Of a stretch of DNA of 64,000 nucleotides, positions 1 to 11,066 are shown in pieces. The notes under the pieces were generated by a model. The model had not been told where the DNA came from, ran no database searches, and worked only from the letters and a program-made list of their open reading frames with translations. The stretch's first letter is position 1, and the number at the start of each line of letters is the position of its first letter. A program made the position numbers and the translations under genes. The DNA comes from Struthidea cinerea. Taxonomy: Eukaryota > Chordata > Aves > Passeriformes > Corcoracidae. The stretch spans positions 1,400,212 through 1,464,211 of the forward strand of contig VZTI01002790.1 of the NCBI GenBank assembly GCA_013397865.1, written 5' to 3'.

Positions 1-869
1 TTACTCCCTTCATTAAAGATCAAAGTAGAAATTTGTAAGGGTCACTCAATTGCAAAACCTGGTTCTCTGTAGCGATCTGTGAATAATTACATTTACCTTC
101 AGAACTGCTTAGTCTAGGACACAGGGATTCCACTACATGTTCCAGTCACTTATTGAAACTAATTTCATCGCATGAAATTGTTTCCCCTAACCCAAGCACC
201 ACAGAGTTAGCCTATGGCCACACCAACCTGACCTAGTTTACTACAACTTGATCACAAACCGTAAAGAAGCGATACTTTTATAACAAGTACAGGTCATGAA
301 ATCCTAATAAGATTTTTTTTTTTTCTTTTACAATAAATACCCCTATTTGCTTTGCCTTTTGGGGCAAAGGGGTGTAGGGAATGGTAGTGGAAGAGATCAC
401 TAATGGAAGCATTCCACAACTGTGCTTGCTTCTCCTGTTACTAACATTAGCGAGTCCTACTCAACATGTTGACCCTCTCTTTGGAAAACACTTAGCTCAG
501 AAAAATAAACACATTTTATTGCCACGGTTCTAAATCACAGAAAATGCACAGGCTAGAACATGTTAGACTACTTCTAACCCTGGAGGGTCACTAAAAATTG
601 AATTAATATAAAAAGGATTAAATTTCCAGAAATTTAACCAACAGAGTTACTTCATGAACGAGGTGAGGGCGAGCCTTCTGAAAACTCAGATCACTCTTCT
701 GCAGCCTCTGCGGAATTACGAAACCCAAAATGACAGAGCTTTAAAGATGTTTCACCAGGATTCCCAGCACACACAACAGAAGCGCTGCAAGCGCTCAAGG
801 CACTTGGCAAAGCAAACACACGAGTGCCATTCAGACACATTTAAATACCTGCTGCAACACCACACACTT

Positions 870-942
870 GAAAAAAAAAAAAAAACAAAAAAACCCCAAG
901 CCAAACCAACAAACAATAAAAACAAACAAACAAACAAACAAA
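870..942. repeat. A-rich and (AAAC)n simple repeat
   Basis: A run of about 14 A is followed by CAAA-rich DNA ending in five or so AAAC units. It lies in CHORDC1 intron 1. It is low complexity and explains the lysine- and asparagine-rich open frame on the plus strand. Confidence 0.85.
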
Positions 943-1128
943 AGCCGCTGGTAGCTGCAATGTATGCAACACCCACAGAGGCCCTCAGCAGAGAAGCCTA
1001 CGTCGGCCTTGAGAAGCTTTAGCACACAGGACAGCGATGAGCAGCGCCGGGCCAGCCCCGGCTCCACACGCGTGTCCCCGGGGCACCCCGCGGGCCGGGT
1101 GACAGCGCCGCGGGGCCCGGCAGCCGGG

Positions 1129-1190
1129 CGGGACAGGCTCACACCGCCCCGCAGAGCCCCGGGACAGGCTCACACCGCCCCGCAGAGCCC
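1129..1190. repeat. 31-bp GC-rich tandem duplication
   Basis: Two exact 31-bp copies lie at 1129-1159 and 1160-1190, each containing GGACAGGCTCACACCG, followed by a few bases of a third copy. They lie in CHORDC1 intron 1 about 75 bp beyond the exon 1 donor, inside the CpG island. The exact identity suggests a recent duplication. Confidence 0.9.
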
Positions 1191-1264
1191 CGGGAGGCCG
1201 CCCCCGCTCCCCGCGCTGTCAGCGACAGAGGCACCCGCGCCCCGGCCCCTCCCGCCGCTCTCAC

Positions 1265-1328
1265 CCTCCGTGTTGTTCTCGGGATCGAAGCGCTGCCCGC
1301 AGCCCCGGTTGTAGCAGAGCAGCGACAT
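1265..1328 (-). CDS. CHORDC1: CHORDC1 first coding exon (partial gene)
   Basis: Read on the minus strand from the ATG at 1328, the exon encodes 21 residues beginning MSLLCYNRGCGQRF and ending PENNTE. It then has one further base before a consensus donor (G|GTGAGAG, intron from 1264). This matches the start of CHORDC1, which in human begins MALLCYNRGCGQRFDPE. Cys5 and Cys10 are the first zinc ligands of the CHORD-I domain. CHORDC1 (also CHP-1, morgana) is a cytoplasmic HSP90-binding co-chaperone of about 330 residues, with two CHORD domains and a CS domain. It also restrains ROCK and centrosome duplication. The phase-1 exon end agrees with the known family gene structure. The start context GCGGCCATGT has G at -3. 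The remaining exons would lie left of the window; none was found in 1-1264. Residues 2 and 18-21 differ from human, as expected for a bird orthologue. Confidence 0.93.
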
Positions 1329-1383
1329 GGCCGCGGCACCGCCTGCCCCGCCGCCCGGGAGAGCCGAGCCCGGCGGTGCACCG

Positions 1384-1411
1384 CGGAAGGAAGAAGGACG
1401 GAAGGAAGGAA
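1384..1411. repeat. (GGAA)n-like short repeat in the 5' leader region
   Basis: Imperfect GGAA/GAAG units lie 55-85 bp upstream of the CHORDC1 start codon. Such tracts can bind ETS-family factors. No function is shown here. Confidence 0.6.
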
Positions 1412-1427
1412 GCCGGGCAGCAGCACC

Positions 1428-1438
1428 GGGGGCGGGGC
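1428..1438 (+). promoter_or_regulatory. GC box (SP1/KLF type)
   Basis: The run GGGGGCGGGGC matches the SP1 consensus GGGGCGGGGC. It is about 100 bp upstream of the CHORDC1 start codon and about 33 bp closer to the gene than the heat-shock element. It probably supports basal TATA-less transcription. Confidence 0.6.
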
Positions 1439-1470
1439 AGCTCCCGCGGCGGAAAGAGCCGGCCGGAGCC

Positions 1471-1493
1471 TTCCGGAATCTTCACGAAGCTTC
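1471..1493. promoter_or_regulatory. Perfect five-unit heat-shock element
   Basis: Five alternating inverted units TTC-GAA-TTC-GAA-TTC sit at 1471, 1476, 1481, 1486 and 1491, each separated by exactly two bases. This is the canonical HSF1 binding pattern (nGAAn repeats in alternating orientation) without a mismatch. A single trimer binds three units, so five units could support two cooperating trimers. It lies about 145-165 bp upstream of the CHORDC1 ATG. CHORDC1 is known as a heat-stress-induced HSF1 target in mammals, so this is the likely control site. Its first two units also make a TTCCGGAA palindrome that ETS factors could use. Confidence 0.85.
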
Positions 1494-1521
1494 GGGGGAC
1501 GGCGAGAGCGGGCGGGCAGCC

Positions 1522-1531
1522 GCGCAGGCGC
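1522..1531 (+). promoter_or_regulatory. NRF1-like site
   Basis: GCGCAGGCGC differs from the NRF1 palindrome GCGCATGCGC at one position. NRF1 sites are common in CpG-island promoters. It is placed just upstream of the heat-shock element with respect to CHORDC1. Confidence 0.4.
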
Positions 1532-1610
1532 TGGTGCGGGGCCGCGGAACCGCGGAGCCGCTGGGCCTGGGAGTGGTGCTGCGGCTGTGGGTGAATGCTC
1601 GGCCCCGGGA

Positions 1611-1929
1611 GAATTTCTGGCGCTTTTTCTTTTTTTTTTTTTAAATAATATAGGTTTTCTAAGTCACTTCAGAAAAAAAAAAGGGCTACGTAAAAAAAAA
1701 ACAGTAACTAGAAAGGACTAATACTTATTTCCTTACTTATTTGAAATAAGTGCTCGTGTGTGTTTTTTAAAAGGCTGTGTCATCTGCACTGAAGCAGAAA
1801 CCAGCGTCAGAAAGCGACTATGAAAAATACTAATTTATGTTTAGTTCTCTGAAAGTTCGCCTGGCTGCTCCTGACAGCTGGTCAACTTACATATTCTCTA
1901 TAGTGTGCATTACAGAGGTGGTATTTAAA
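1611..1929. other. Intergenic, no feature seen
   Basis: AT-rich DNA with poly-T (1622-1641) and poly-A runs (1671-1700) lies just outside the CpG island. I see no exon, RNA gene or repeat family. Confidence 0.6.
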
Positions 1930-2175
1930 ATCATAGAATAGTTTGCAGTGGAAGGGACCTTCAAGATTATCTAGTTTCAGCCCCACCATGGTAGGCAAGA
2001 ACACTTCACTAGACCAGGTTGCTCCAAGCCCCATCCAACCTGGCACTGAGCACTTCCAGGGATGGGGCATCCACTGTTCCAGTGCCACACCACTCTCACA
2101 ATAAAGAATTTTTTTCCTGATACTGAATCTAAAACTTCCTTTCAGTTTGAAGCCATTCCTTCTCTTGTCACTATG
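1930..2175 (-). mobile_element. CR1 LINE 3' fragment
   Basis: The plus strand begins with ATCATAGAATAG and GGAAGGGACCTT, the reverse complement of a CR1 3' end. It continues through the reverse complement of the conserved CR1 3' coding and untranslated stretch (CACTGTTCCAGTGCC, CTTTCAGTTTGAAGCC). It is 5'-truncated like most CR1 copies. Some of the coding frame survives on the minus strand but it is too short and mutated to function. Confidence 0.85.
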
Positions 2176-5100
2176 TACTGTTCTAAGTACATAATTAGAG
2201 ACACCTACGTTTCTGCACACAAACACAAACTGCTTTCTCCTAGTTAAACAGCTTTTGCACAGCCTTTTAAATAGAATTGCCTAGGTGTTAGTACAGCATA
2301 TGACAAATCCTGAAGCACACGTGCACAGAATGAACAATAAAAGGTACTTCCTTAAAGGGAGTTTCAAGATGCTAAAAGGATAATCAGGAGACTGCTTCTG
2401 ATGTAGCCCTGAACTTCTGCAAACTTAGGAGTTTATGCGTGATGCGCTCTGCTGGCATCTTTTTCTGTGTGTCTCACATAAAGAGACATACTTGTTTGAC
2501 CCATCGAATGCCGACTGCTTACTTCTGGTCTGCAGTTCCCATTGAGGCCTCTTGTAGTTTCAAGCAGAAAAAACCCCCACTCTCCTGTTATTTACCATAA
2601 GCATTTTAATGTATAAATACAAGTGGTGGTAAGAGTTTGGAAAGAAAGGGGAGATGTAAGAATGCTTCTCTTTCTATATAAAAGCATTTGTTTCTTTTTT
2701 GTAAAATGCCATACGTTATAAATAGAAGATTGACAGAAATGTTGCATATTCAAAGTAGGTGTATGTGCATCATTACCATCAGGTGAAGAATTGTCCTTAA
2801 AACATAAAATTCACGTTTCCCTGTCAGTGAAAGTGCCACATGAGAATAAAATGTGATTTATATCCATAAAATAAGTTCTGTGCTATTTCTGTGACCGTGG
2901 TTGCGTTTCATCCGTAGTGTGCAAGCATACATCCGTTTTAGAAGGAACCAACATTTTGTTGGCTTTGTGCAATGCAAAAAAAGTTATGCTTCTATAGAGG
3001 CAGCATCAACTCCTGTTCTAAGAATATTTTTTAAAAATTCAAAAGGAGTTATTTTAGCAGCATGGTATTTACTGGATTAAGCAGTAGCATTCCTATGACG
3101 TTAGTAATGGAGTTTGGTTCTAACACTCAGAGAAGACTTGTGAAAAGGAAAATACAATCCATGTGTTCCCAAAAAGTATCACGTGTTTATTCCACACCTA
3201 TTTGCTGTCTCACTGATATGGAGTCATGCCTTTATATCTCTCAGACAGAAATCAAAAAAGAATGTATTTGCTTCATAATTCAAAGTTCTACAGCATATCA
3301 CATTAAATAAAATTAATCTGAAAACTCAGTTTGTTGTCAATTTTAACACACACAGTCAGATCTCTGAAGGTTATGGAACTGTATCCATCATCTTTGTACG
3401 CAACATTAAATAGAATGTGGTTTTTTGTTTCACAGGACACTATAGAAGCAAATAATGGTTTGTAATTAACTTTTAAAATTGCATGTATTTGGCCTGCACA
3501 AAACACTACAAATTTACAGTACATAATACCCATCTCACAGAAGTCTGCCTAGCTTCAAAAAGGCATTTTCTGTGCTTGATAGGAAGGCATGAGAGACTTT
3601 CAACCCAGTTTTGGAAAGGTAGAAAGTACCTTGTTCAAATAAGATTTAGATAATCATCTTGTGGGCATGATAGACTTAAATCTAATTTATTCCTGTATAT
3701 TTTGTGTAGAAACCTTTCATTTGAGATTCAGAGTGATAAGGAATAAAGGATGATAACTGGATTTTGGTTCCCTAGAACTTAAAACATGAAAAATACTTAG
3801 ATAATTTTTATGTGTTTTGTCCTTTATTTTCAGTTTCGAAGTCTTCCAGAGTGTTAGATTCCAGAGTGCTAGACAAGCTTTTATGGTGCCTTTAACAACT
3901 GGATCTTGTATTAGGTGTTCTAAGACATCTGAGAAATAGCGAAAGATTTGTGAGTGTACACTTTTTATTTTAATTAAAACTGCTCTGGTTTTCTCACATT
4001 AGAAATTCTACAATTAAACAATTTTGGAAGCAGTGTTCTACCTTGAACAGACATAACACAGGAGAATGTACACTCTGGATTTTATGTATGTATGCACGTG
4101 TCCTGACCCAATTGATGTGTTTTCTGGCTGACAGCAGAGGGATTTATATCCCCCTCCCCCCCCTTTTTTTTTTGTACAGAGCTAGATTCTGTACAAAGAC
4201 TTCTTCTGAAAAAAGCTACCCTGAATTTCTACCAGTCAAAAGTCATTCCATCTTGTCCATGGATTGTGGGATTTAGGCATATTTCCAAGCATTGGAAATG
4301 GCATGGGTTCCCTGTAGAATTGGAACTTGTAAAGAAACAGGATGTTTCAGTTCACTTCTCAAAATGCAGAATCTGCTGATTTGCTTGCCAGTTTGTTGGG
4401 TGAGGAGTCTTTCATCCTGGTGTCCTCAAATCAGGACACTCTTTGGCAGAACTGCTGAACATGGGATTGCAAAAAAGCCCCGAACTAAACCAGTTTTCAA
4501 TAAATCTGAAGGAGGGTGAGGAGAAGGTTTTCAAGGATCAAGCTTCAGATTAGAGCTGTTGTGTTGGTGGCACCTGTCACACCAGCATATTTTGGCTTCT
4601 AATCAGAGTAAAAAGGGCATTTTGGACTCCCTCATTTTGGGCTTCCGTGGAACAGCAATGGAGTCCTTGAAATTTAAATGGATTCTGAGGTCTCATTTAA
4701 AATCAAGGCAGGTAGCTCAGTTTCAGATCTAGAAATATCAAAATGTGAAATAATTAAACAAATCCTTTCTTTAGGAAGGTTAGCAGAGGTTTAAAATACA
4801 AATGTAAATCCCTGTAAAGCTAAAAGCCACAAGCCTGCAGAGTTTGCAAGAAACTGTCCTGTTCAACTGAATATGTTCAGATTTGATGGGCAGAAAATCT
4901 TAAAATGTCACATCTCATGGAGAAGCAGAACAACTGACTTTTTGGGAGAGAACACTTTTCTCCCCCTTCTGTGATTTTTTAAATGCCAAGTTTTCCCAGG
5001 AGGTAAGAGAGATTAAACAGCATCTGCTTCTAATAATCCACCAGAGTGCTTGCTGCTAAAGCATGACCTGAATTTAAGTACATGCTTCATTAAGGCTGAC

Positions 5101-5679
5101 CACATCCTTTGATATCAGACTTTAGCATAGGCTTGCTGTGCGATTGTTGGAATTCATTTAAGGCAGAATTTTCAAAGGTAATTTTCTAAGTAACATAGGT
5201 GCCTGCAATATCTAGAAAACTTTTTAATATTTTAAGCAGTATTCAGAAGTCTGCTTTCAGGTGCTACTAAGGAGACTGGAAATTTTGTTGCTGAGTTCAG
5301 TAGGATATGGGATAATATGTTGATGCTTTCCCATTTAAATTTTTCTATGCCTTTGACCTCGCTGCAGAAAGTAAAACCTGTTTGATGCAGTCTGTACAGC
5401 CATTTTCCAGAGTGCTGCTTTGTCAAAACTTGCAGTGATGCATGTATTATAATGACCTTTTTCATCCTTCCTGCTGCTGAAACAAAATTGAAATACTACA
5501 CAATCTGTGAATAATTAAACATAAATGCTATGGTGAAATTTAAAAAATTCAACCCCTTAGTTGAAAGAAAATACTAAGATAATTCATGTAGCTACATACA
5601 GTGCACTAATGCTGTGACCCAAATCAATTTGAACAAAAAGTCGATGGATTACAGGAATACTGGTGGGAGAAGAACTGAA
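2176..5679. other. Intergenic AT-rich DNA, no gene seen
   Basis: Open frames are all below 85 codons and none resembles a known protein. There is a C-run/T-run tract at about 4150-4172. I see no clear repeat family, RNA gene or conserved exon. Confidence 0.6.
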
Positions 5680-6467
5680 ACTGAATATGCCATCCAGAGG
5701 GACCTTAACAGACTGGAGAGGTGGGCCTGTGTAAACCTCATGAAGTCCAACAAGGCCAAGTGCAAGGTCCTGCACATGGGTCAGGGCAATCCCAAGTCCA
5801 AGTCCAGTCTGGGCAGAGAATGGAATAAGAGCAGCCCTGAGGACTTGGGGGTGTTGGTGGATGAGAAGCTCAACACAACCTGGCAATGTGCACTCACAGC
5901 CCAGAAAGCTGACCATGTCCTGTGCTGCATCAAAAGCAGCGTGACCAGCAGGGTGAGGGAGGGAATTCTGCCCCTCTACTCCACTCTGGAGAGATCCAAC
6001 CTGCTGTGTTCAGCTCTGGGGGCCCCAACACAAGCAAGATGCTGGAGCAAGTCTAGAGGAGAGACATGAAGATGAACAGAGGGCTGGAGCGCCCCTGTTT
6101 TGAAGACAGGCTGAGAGAGCTGTTGGTGTTCAGCCTGGTTAAGAGAAGGCTCCAGGGAGACCTTAGAGCACCTTCCAGTACACAAAGGGAACTGGAGAGG
6201 GACTTGCCACACGGACAGGTAGTGATGGGACAAGGGATAATGGCTTTAAACTGAAAGAGGTCAGGCTTAGTATTAGAAAGAAGTTCTTTACTGTGAGGGT
6301 GGTGAGGCACTGGAACAAGTTGCTCAGAGAATAGAAGTGTTCAAGTCCAGGTTGGATGGGGCTTTGAGCAACTTGGTCTAGTGGGTGACATCCCTTCCCA
6401 TGGCAGGGGGTTTGGAACTAGATGATCTTTAGGGTCCCTCTTCAAACTTAATGGTTCTATGAGTCTC
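5680..6467 (+). mobile_element. CR1 LINE, 5'-truncated, end of ORF2 plus 3' end
   Basis: About 790 bp in sense orientation. It starts in the last part of ORF2 (AIQRDLNRLERWA) and ends at a degenerate octamer tail, ATGGTTCTATGAG, near 6467. The order of conserved blocks (LERWACVNLMKSNKAKC, the LYSTLERSNLL region, then a KRRLQGDL block) is that of the CR1 pol C-terminus. CR1 elements insert by target-primed reverse transcription and are usually 5'-truncated. No target duplication is expected or seen. Confidence 0.9.
5683..6339 (+). pseudogene. CR1 ORF2 C-terminal remnant, frameshifted
   Basis: The frame open from 5614 to 6069 carries the C-terminal pol region with LERWACVNLMKSNKAKC. It stops at 6069 just as a second frame (6066-6254) continues with a KRRLQGDL motif. 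The RKKFFT block near 6270-6300 is in yet another register with stops. A full ORF2 encodes an endonuclease and reverse transcriptase; neither catalytic domain is present here. It is dead coding sequence and not a host gene. Confidence 0.8.
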
Positions 6468-8507
6468 TAAATACAGATCAGGTACTTAGAAGTTACAGTA
6501 TAGTAACATGTTCACTTTAACTTGGTGGATATTTTCATGGAGTGTTTGAGCTTCCATCTCCAGCTTTTTGTCCTTTTTTCTTCTTTTCTCTTGGAGGTGA
6601 CTAACACAACTAAATCTGGTTGAAGTTCTGAGCACCAGTTTCAGCAATAGAAATGATGATGGCCTTTACTTTGCTCCTCTACACTTTCCTCACAATTACT
6701 CTCACTTGGTCAGTATTACCAAACTCATTCAAGGTGCTGTCTTGGACAGTTCCCCACATCTGATGTTGTTTTCAAAATAAGGGTTTTTAAATGTGTACAT
6801 ACACAATGTAAATTTCTTTGTCATAAGGGCTCTGAAACTTGAATCTAACAGCTTCAGGCTTTTCTGGAGCTGACATCTGGCTACTTACTTAAGAGCAAAA
6901 GAAAAAAGTGCTGATTTTGTTTGGCAACTACAGAATTTTTAAGAATAAATTGTGGCAACAGTAGAAAAGGTCATAACACAGCTAAGGAGACTATGATCTG
7001 GTTATGCTCTTTTTTTCATTCAACTTACTGCAAGCAAGTGTATTCAAGTAAAGGCAGCTATCCAGGATACTGATCACCTTTGTTTCTGATGCTGTGAAGT
7101 TAGTGGGACTAATTGCACGTGCAATGGGAGAAGTGTGCAAAAGAATTTACAAGACTGCACTTTTTGTGAAGTATTTTTTGTAGTGATGTTAACAATGGAT
7201 TTCTCTGTTCATTGATAATGAAATAAATTGGATTGAATCAGAACACTTTTTTGGGAGAGATAAGACATGGAAAAAGCCCACTTAGTTTTATGTCAAGAAG
7301 TTTCATTTTGATTATGAAAAATTTAAATATTCCTAATTACAAAACAGAAGGGTTTGCAAAATGACAGTCTAAGTTTTTTTGTGTAATTCCTATTTATGTA
7401 TTAAAGACGATGGGGCAGTAACATGTGAAGACTGCAGACTGAAAAACAGCAAACGCATTATGAACTCAGTGTATGCTGCTTAAATAAGTGCTAAGAATTT
7501 CTGTCAGCCAGAAGGTGGTAGCAGAATTCTCCTTTAACAGCTCTGGATTGTGTTCCAGAAGGCATTCTCAATACAAAGTGATTTTGAAATGCAGTTCAGA
7601 AAACATATTTTTTTTAGTAGCAGGAACAAATAGCACTAACATTTTTTTCATTTGGCAGCATCTTTGAGTAGAAAAATGTCTGCACTTATGCCTGAGATGT
7701 CATGCATTGGGAATGCATGTAGGATCTGTTACTTGGGTTTTGTCTCTGTTTCTTTTGCAATTGTAATTATGGTTTTTACAGACTTTTAATGCCAAAGGGA
7801 GCCATTTATGGGCTGAAATGACAAGAGATTTATTTTCCTCATAGTATCACAAGACTGGAAGATGTCAGTACCATGAGAAGCCCAGATAACACATTATTTC
7901 CATCCAGAGGAACTCTTGTCATTCTTTCACAGATATAAACACAAATGCAAAGAGTGATACCCATCGGCTGGGACTGATGCAGCACCCCAGTCATATTCTT
8001 ATCAAGTGTAGCAACTTGAAGACGTGAAGGGATAAGTTTTATTACTCTGTTTTATTGTTTTGTGATGCACTTGTGATACTCTTTGTGCACATAGCCGTTC
8101 CTGTTTTAACAGAGACACTCTTCATCACTGCAGGAAACTTCTGAGAAATTCAGGCTCTGGAGCACAGCCTGTCCCTCATTTTTTCTTCACCATTGTGTCA
8201 CAGCTCTGATGATACTCAGTACTCCTCTGCAGACTTCTTTAAGAAATTGTTCTGTATCTTAGAGATAGTTTCTATGGTAACTATGATTGTGATTTTTGTA
8301 GTTTGTTGGGGTTTTTTGTTCTGTGGGTTTGTTTTTTTAAACTTACTGGATAGTTTGGAAATTGAAGGAGCCAGGCTTCAATGTGACATTAGGAAAAGTC
8401 ACCACAATAAAATAAGCTAGAAAAATAAATCATTCTGTGCTTGATCTAGCTATCAGTAAACTGAAACAGCAGTTCAAAAGAGCATCAGTCTCTTACTTAT
8501 AAGCTGC

Positions 8508-8523
8508 CTTACTTATAAGTAAG
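8508..8523. repeat. 16-bp perfect palindrome
   Basis: CTTACTTATAAGTAAG is a perfect inverted repeat. Its first 12 bases also occur as a direct copy at 8492-8503, four bases upstream. It could extrude a small cruciform or be chance in AT-rich DNA. Confidence 0.8.
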
Positions 8524-11036
8524 CAGGCTGGAGCTGCTGGAGTTATGCAGGAAAGAAAAAAAAAAGGAAGAGGCTCAGGGCAAGCTCTGCCACTCTTACA
8601 ATTTTGCACCTGATGCTCTTTTTAAAATTGGCTTTTTACAGTGACTGCAGCTTTCCTAGTCTCCTCTTGATGAAGTTCTGACTGAGAAAAACATTCACCC
8701 AGAAGATAACAAGAACAGACTAATATATCATGTGTGCTTCTGTCCCCATTTACAGTATAAATATGAAATTGTTTGGGGTACTGTGTATATGGCAGTGTGT
8801 ACAGAATTTCCAGTGGAGCCACAACAATGACAGTGATGAAGATATGAAATGAGCTGATTTAGAACACAGCAAAAGATGGCAGGAAATACAAATTATAAGT
8901 AGATATAGATATCAATAGATCTATAAATACAAGAATACAGATATAGAAAGCATGGTAAAGACCCAGTGGGTATGTACTGTGTGAAAAACATGCCAAGATA
9001 CTGAGATAATCACAAATTTCAGACATCCATTTTGCATATATGCTGGGAAAGCATATTCGTAGGAAAGGTCTCTTAGGCAAACACGTAGGTGTTGTGAAGA
9101 TGCCAGAGGTAAGATTGTAGATTACATTGGAACACTTGGGCATTTGAAAAGCCCCCCAGTAGTTTTGCCAACAGCCCTGTTTTCTCTTGAGGCAGAAGTT
9201 AGGAAAGGGTTAAGCCAAAATGAACTCATTCAATGAAAATTCAAATGCTTGTAATAAATAATGAATGTTCTAAAATTGTATTAAGAGATCATTGCCGTAA
9301 TGCTTACCAGCTCTCTGTCTGTATTTAACTGTTTCATCTCAAAAGAAGGAGACAAAATGTTTAGTTTGGGGAACCAAAACAATGATATGAAATCAAAGGG
9401 AGCTGATGAAGGAAAAGATGCTCTTAGTAGAGTGCTTTGATATTTTGTCATTACTGTTAAAAAAAATGCATTATCCTTCTGTTTTGTTGCAAAATGGGGG
9501 AAAAAGAACCACATTATTCACAAATGCTTTTCAGATATGGAGTTCAGTTCAGCTCTGTTCTGAAGTGCATAGTGACTGCAAATTCAAATGTGCAGGGTAC
9601 AAAAGTGTAATTTCTAGATAGGTACAAGTGAATCTTTTAGAAACAATGTATGATTTTTTTCCTCAAAGTCTGAGAAGTCCTAATGAAACTCAAAAGATGT
9701 TCCCATTTACTTTAAATTGGTACTTGACATCTCTTTTGAGATTATTGAATGTTATTTTATCTTCATATAATGCTGAATGACTATTTGCTGAAAAATTGAG
9801 GTTCTTTTAAGGTACCTTATGTTGGACACTAAATTAATTGGGTTATCTGAACTCTATTAGTCATCTGAAACAACTTGGTCTCCATTTCCTGCTCTTAGTG
9901 ACTTATTAATGTGGCTGTGGCAGGAGAGGAAAAGAGCAGAGGAGAAAATGTCAGTGCAGTTATTTGCGGGTAATACTTCCATCTGGAGAGCAATGACCAC
10001 CACAATTCTTGCAAAGAGGCTGGATTGTACAAACCTTCTGGAGAGTCGCTTTCCTAGAACTGAAGTGAAAACCCTATTGCAATTAAAGGTGGAAAAAACC
10101 ACGTTCTGTAGAGTGTCCTATGTTGACCCCTTTGAAATTTTCCATTTTGCTGGCAGTGAGAGACAAGTGAGGAATGAGGACACCCAACTGCCACTTGTCC
10201 TTCACACAGCTCATATTTCCCTTCGTCCTGTCTCAATGATGTAAATGAAGTCTGCAGCCTGTGTTTATTAAAGTGTAAATAAATGCATCTGTCAGTCAGT
10301 GAGAAATTTTAGAAAGAGGAAAACCATGCAATTGATCATATGTAACCACTAGGAGAAACTTAAGCACTGAAACTGCTGACAGTGATCATGTTCTCAGGCA
10401 TGAGCAATTAGAAGTAGGACCAGCAAAACCAGGATATGTATTTGTAATTTCAGCTGTTGGGCTGGTCTCAGAATTCTCCAAAGAAGCATGTAAATAGTCA
10501 TGTGACCAGCTGTTTAGGCCTAAATCCATAATAAAACTAATGAGTTATTTCAAAATATATGTGAGCAGGCAATTAGTTACTAGAGGTGTTAAAAAAAAAA
10601 ATCCATATTTGTTGTGCAAGGGAAGCTGGAGGTCGTTGTATCCAGAATTTTGTGGTTGTAGAATAGATTCCGGTGGGTGCAGGTGCATTGCACACTGAAC
10701 TTGTGCTGGCAGTAGAAGAGCACAGAAGCTTTGGAACAGCTCTTCTGGGTGGATGCTCAGCTGCAGAACAAGTGATGTGATGGCCAGGTCTGCCTTAGAT
10801 GGTCTCAGCACCGTGGATCAAAGCCTCCACAGGAACAGTGCCTTGCAGTAATACCTAGTGGCAGATAAGCGTGTGAGCAATGGGCATGGTGTAGTTTGAG
10901 CACAACAGCACCTGCCAGAGGATGGATTCTTGGTCCAGAAAGGCTGACACACTCAATGTAAAAAGTGTGACATTATGTGACACTAGACTGACCATAGATT
11001 TTACTAATTTCATGCTTATTTGGTGAAATTTTCTGG

Positions 11037-11066
11037 TTTTTGTTTTGTTTTGTTTTGCTTTGTTTT
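11037..11066. repeat. (TTTTG)n simple repeat
   Basis: About five TTTTG units with one C interruption, ending in a C-run. Low-complexity intergenic sequence. Confidence 0.85.

Larger units (their letters stand above)
1..1264 (-). other. CHORDC1: 5' part of CHORDC1 intron 1
   Basis: This stretch lies downstream of the exon 1 donor at 1264 on the minus strand. I see no match to CHORDC1 exon 2 on the minus strand here, so the intron continues past the left edge. The part next to the exon (about 1030-1264) is very GC-rich and belongs to the CpG island. The rest is AT-rich, with a T-run near 310 and an A-rich (AAAC)n tract at 870-942. Open frames at 654-1022 and 964-1314 are low-complexity or CpG-island artefacts. 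Confidence 0.75.
1030..1610. promoter_or_regulatory. CHORDC1: CpG island and promoter of CHORDC1
   Basis: A sharp rise in G+C and CpG frequency runs from about 1030 to 1610, with AT-rich DNA on either side. It spans the start of intron 1, coding exon 1 and the upstream region. No TATA box is evident, which is usual for a broad CpG-island promoter. Within it are a heat-shock element (1471-1493), a GC box (1428-1438) and an NRF1-like site (1522-1531). Transcription of CHORDC1 would run leftwards. Such promoters often also fire weakly in the other direction, but I find no gene on the plus strand to the right. Confidence 0.85.

Noticed and set aside
1139..1644. Several frames of 70-105 codons in the CpG island on both strands
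   Set aside because: Stop codons are rare in such GC-rich DNA. Only the 21-codon CHORDC1 exon on the minus strand has a family match and a splice donor.
7845..7920. Possible old CR1 or SINE stretch around ATCACAAGACTGGAAGATG
   Set aside because: Only a short, loose resemblance that could not be extended to either side.
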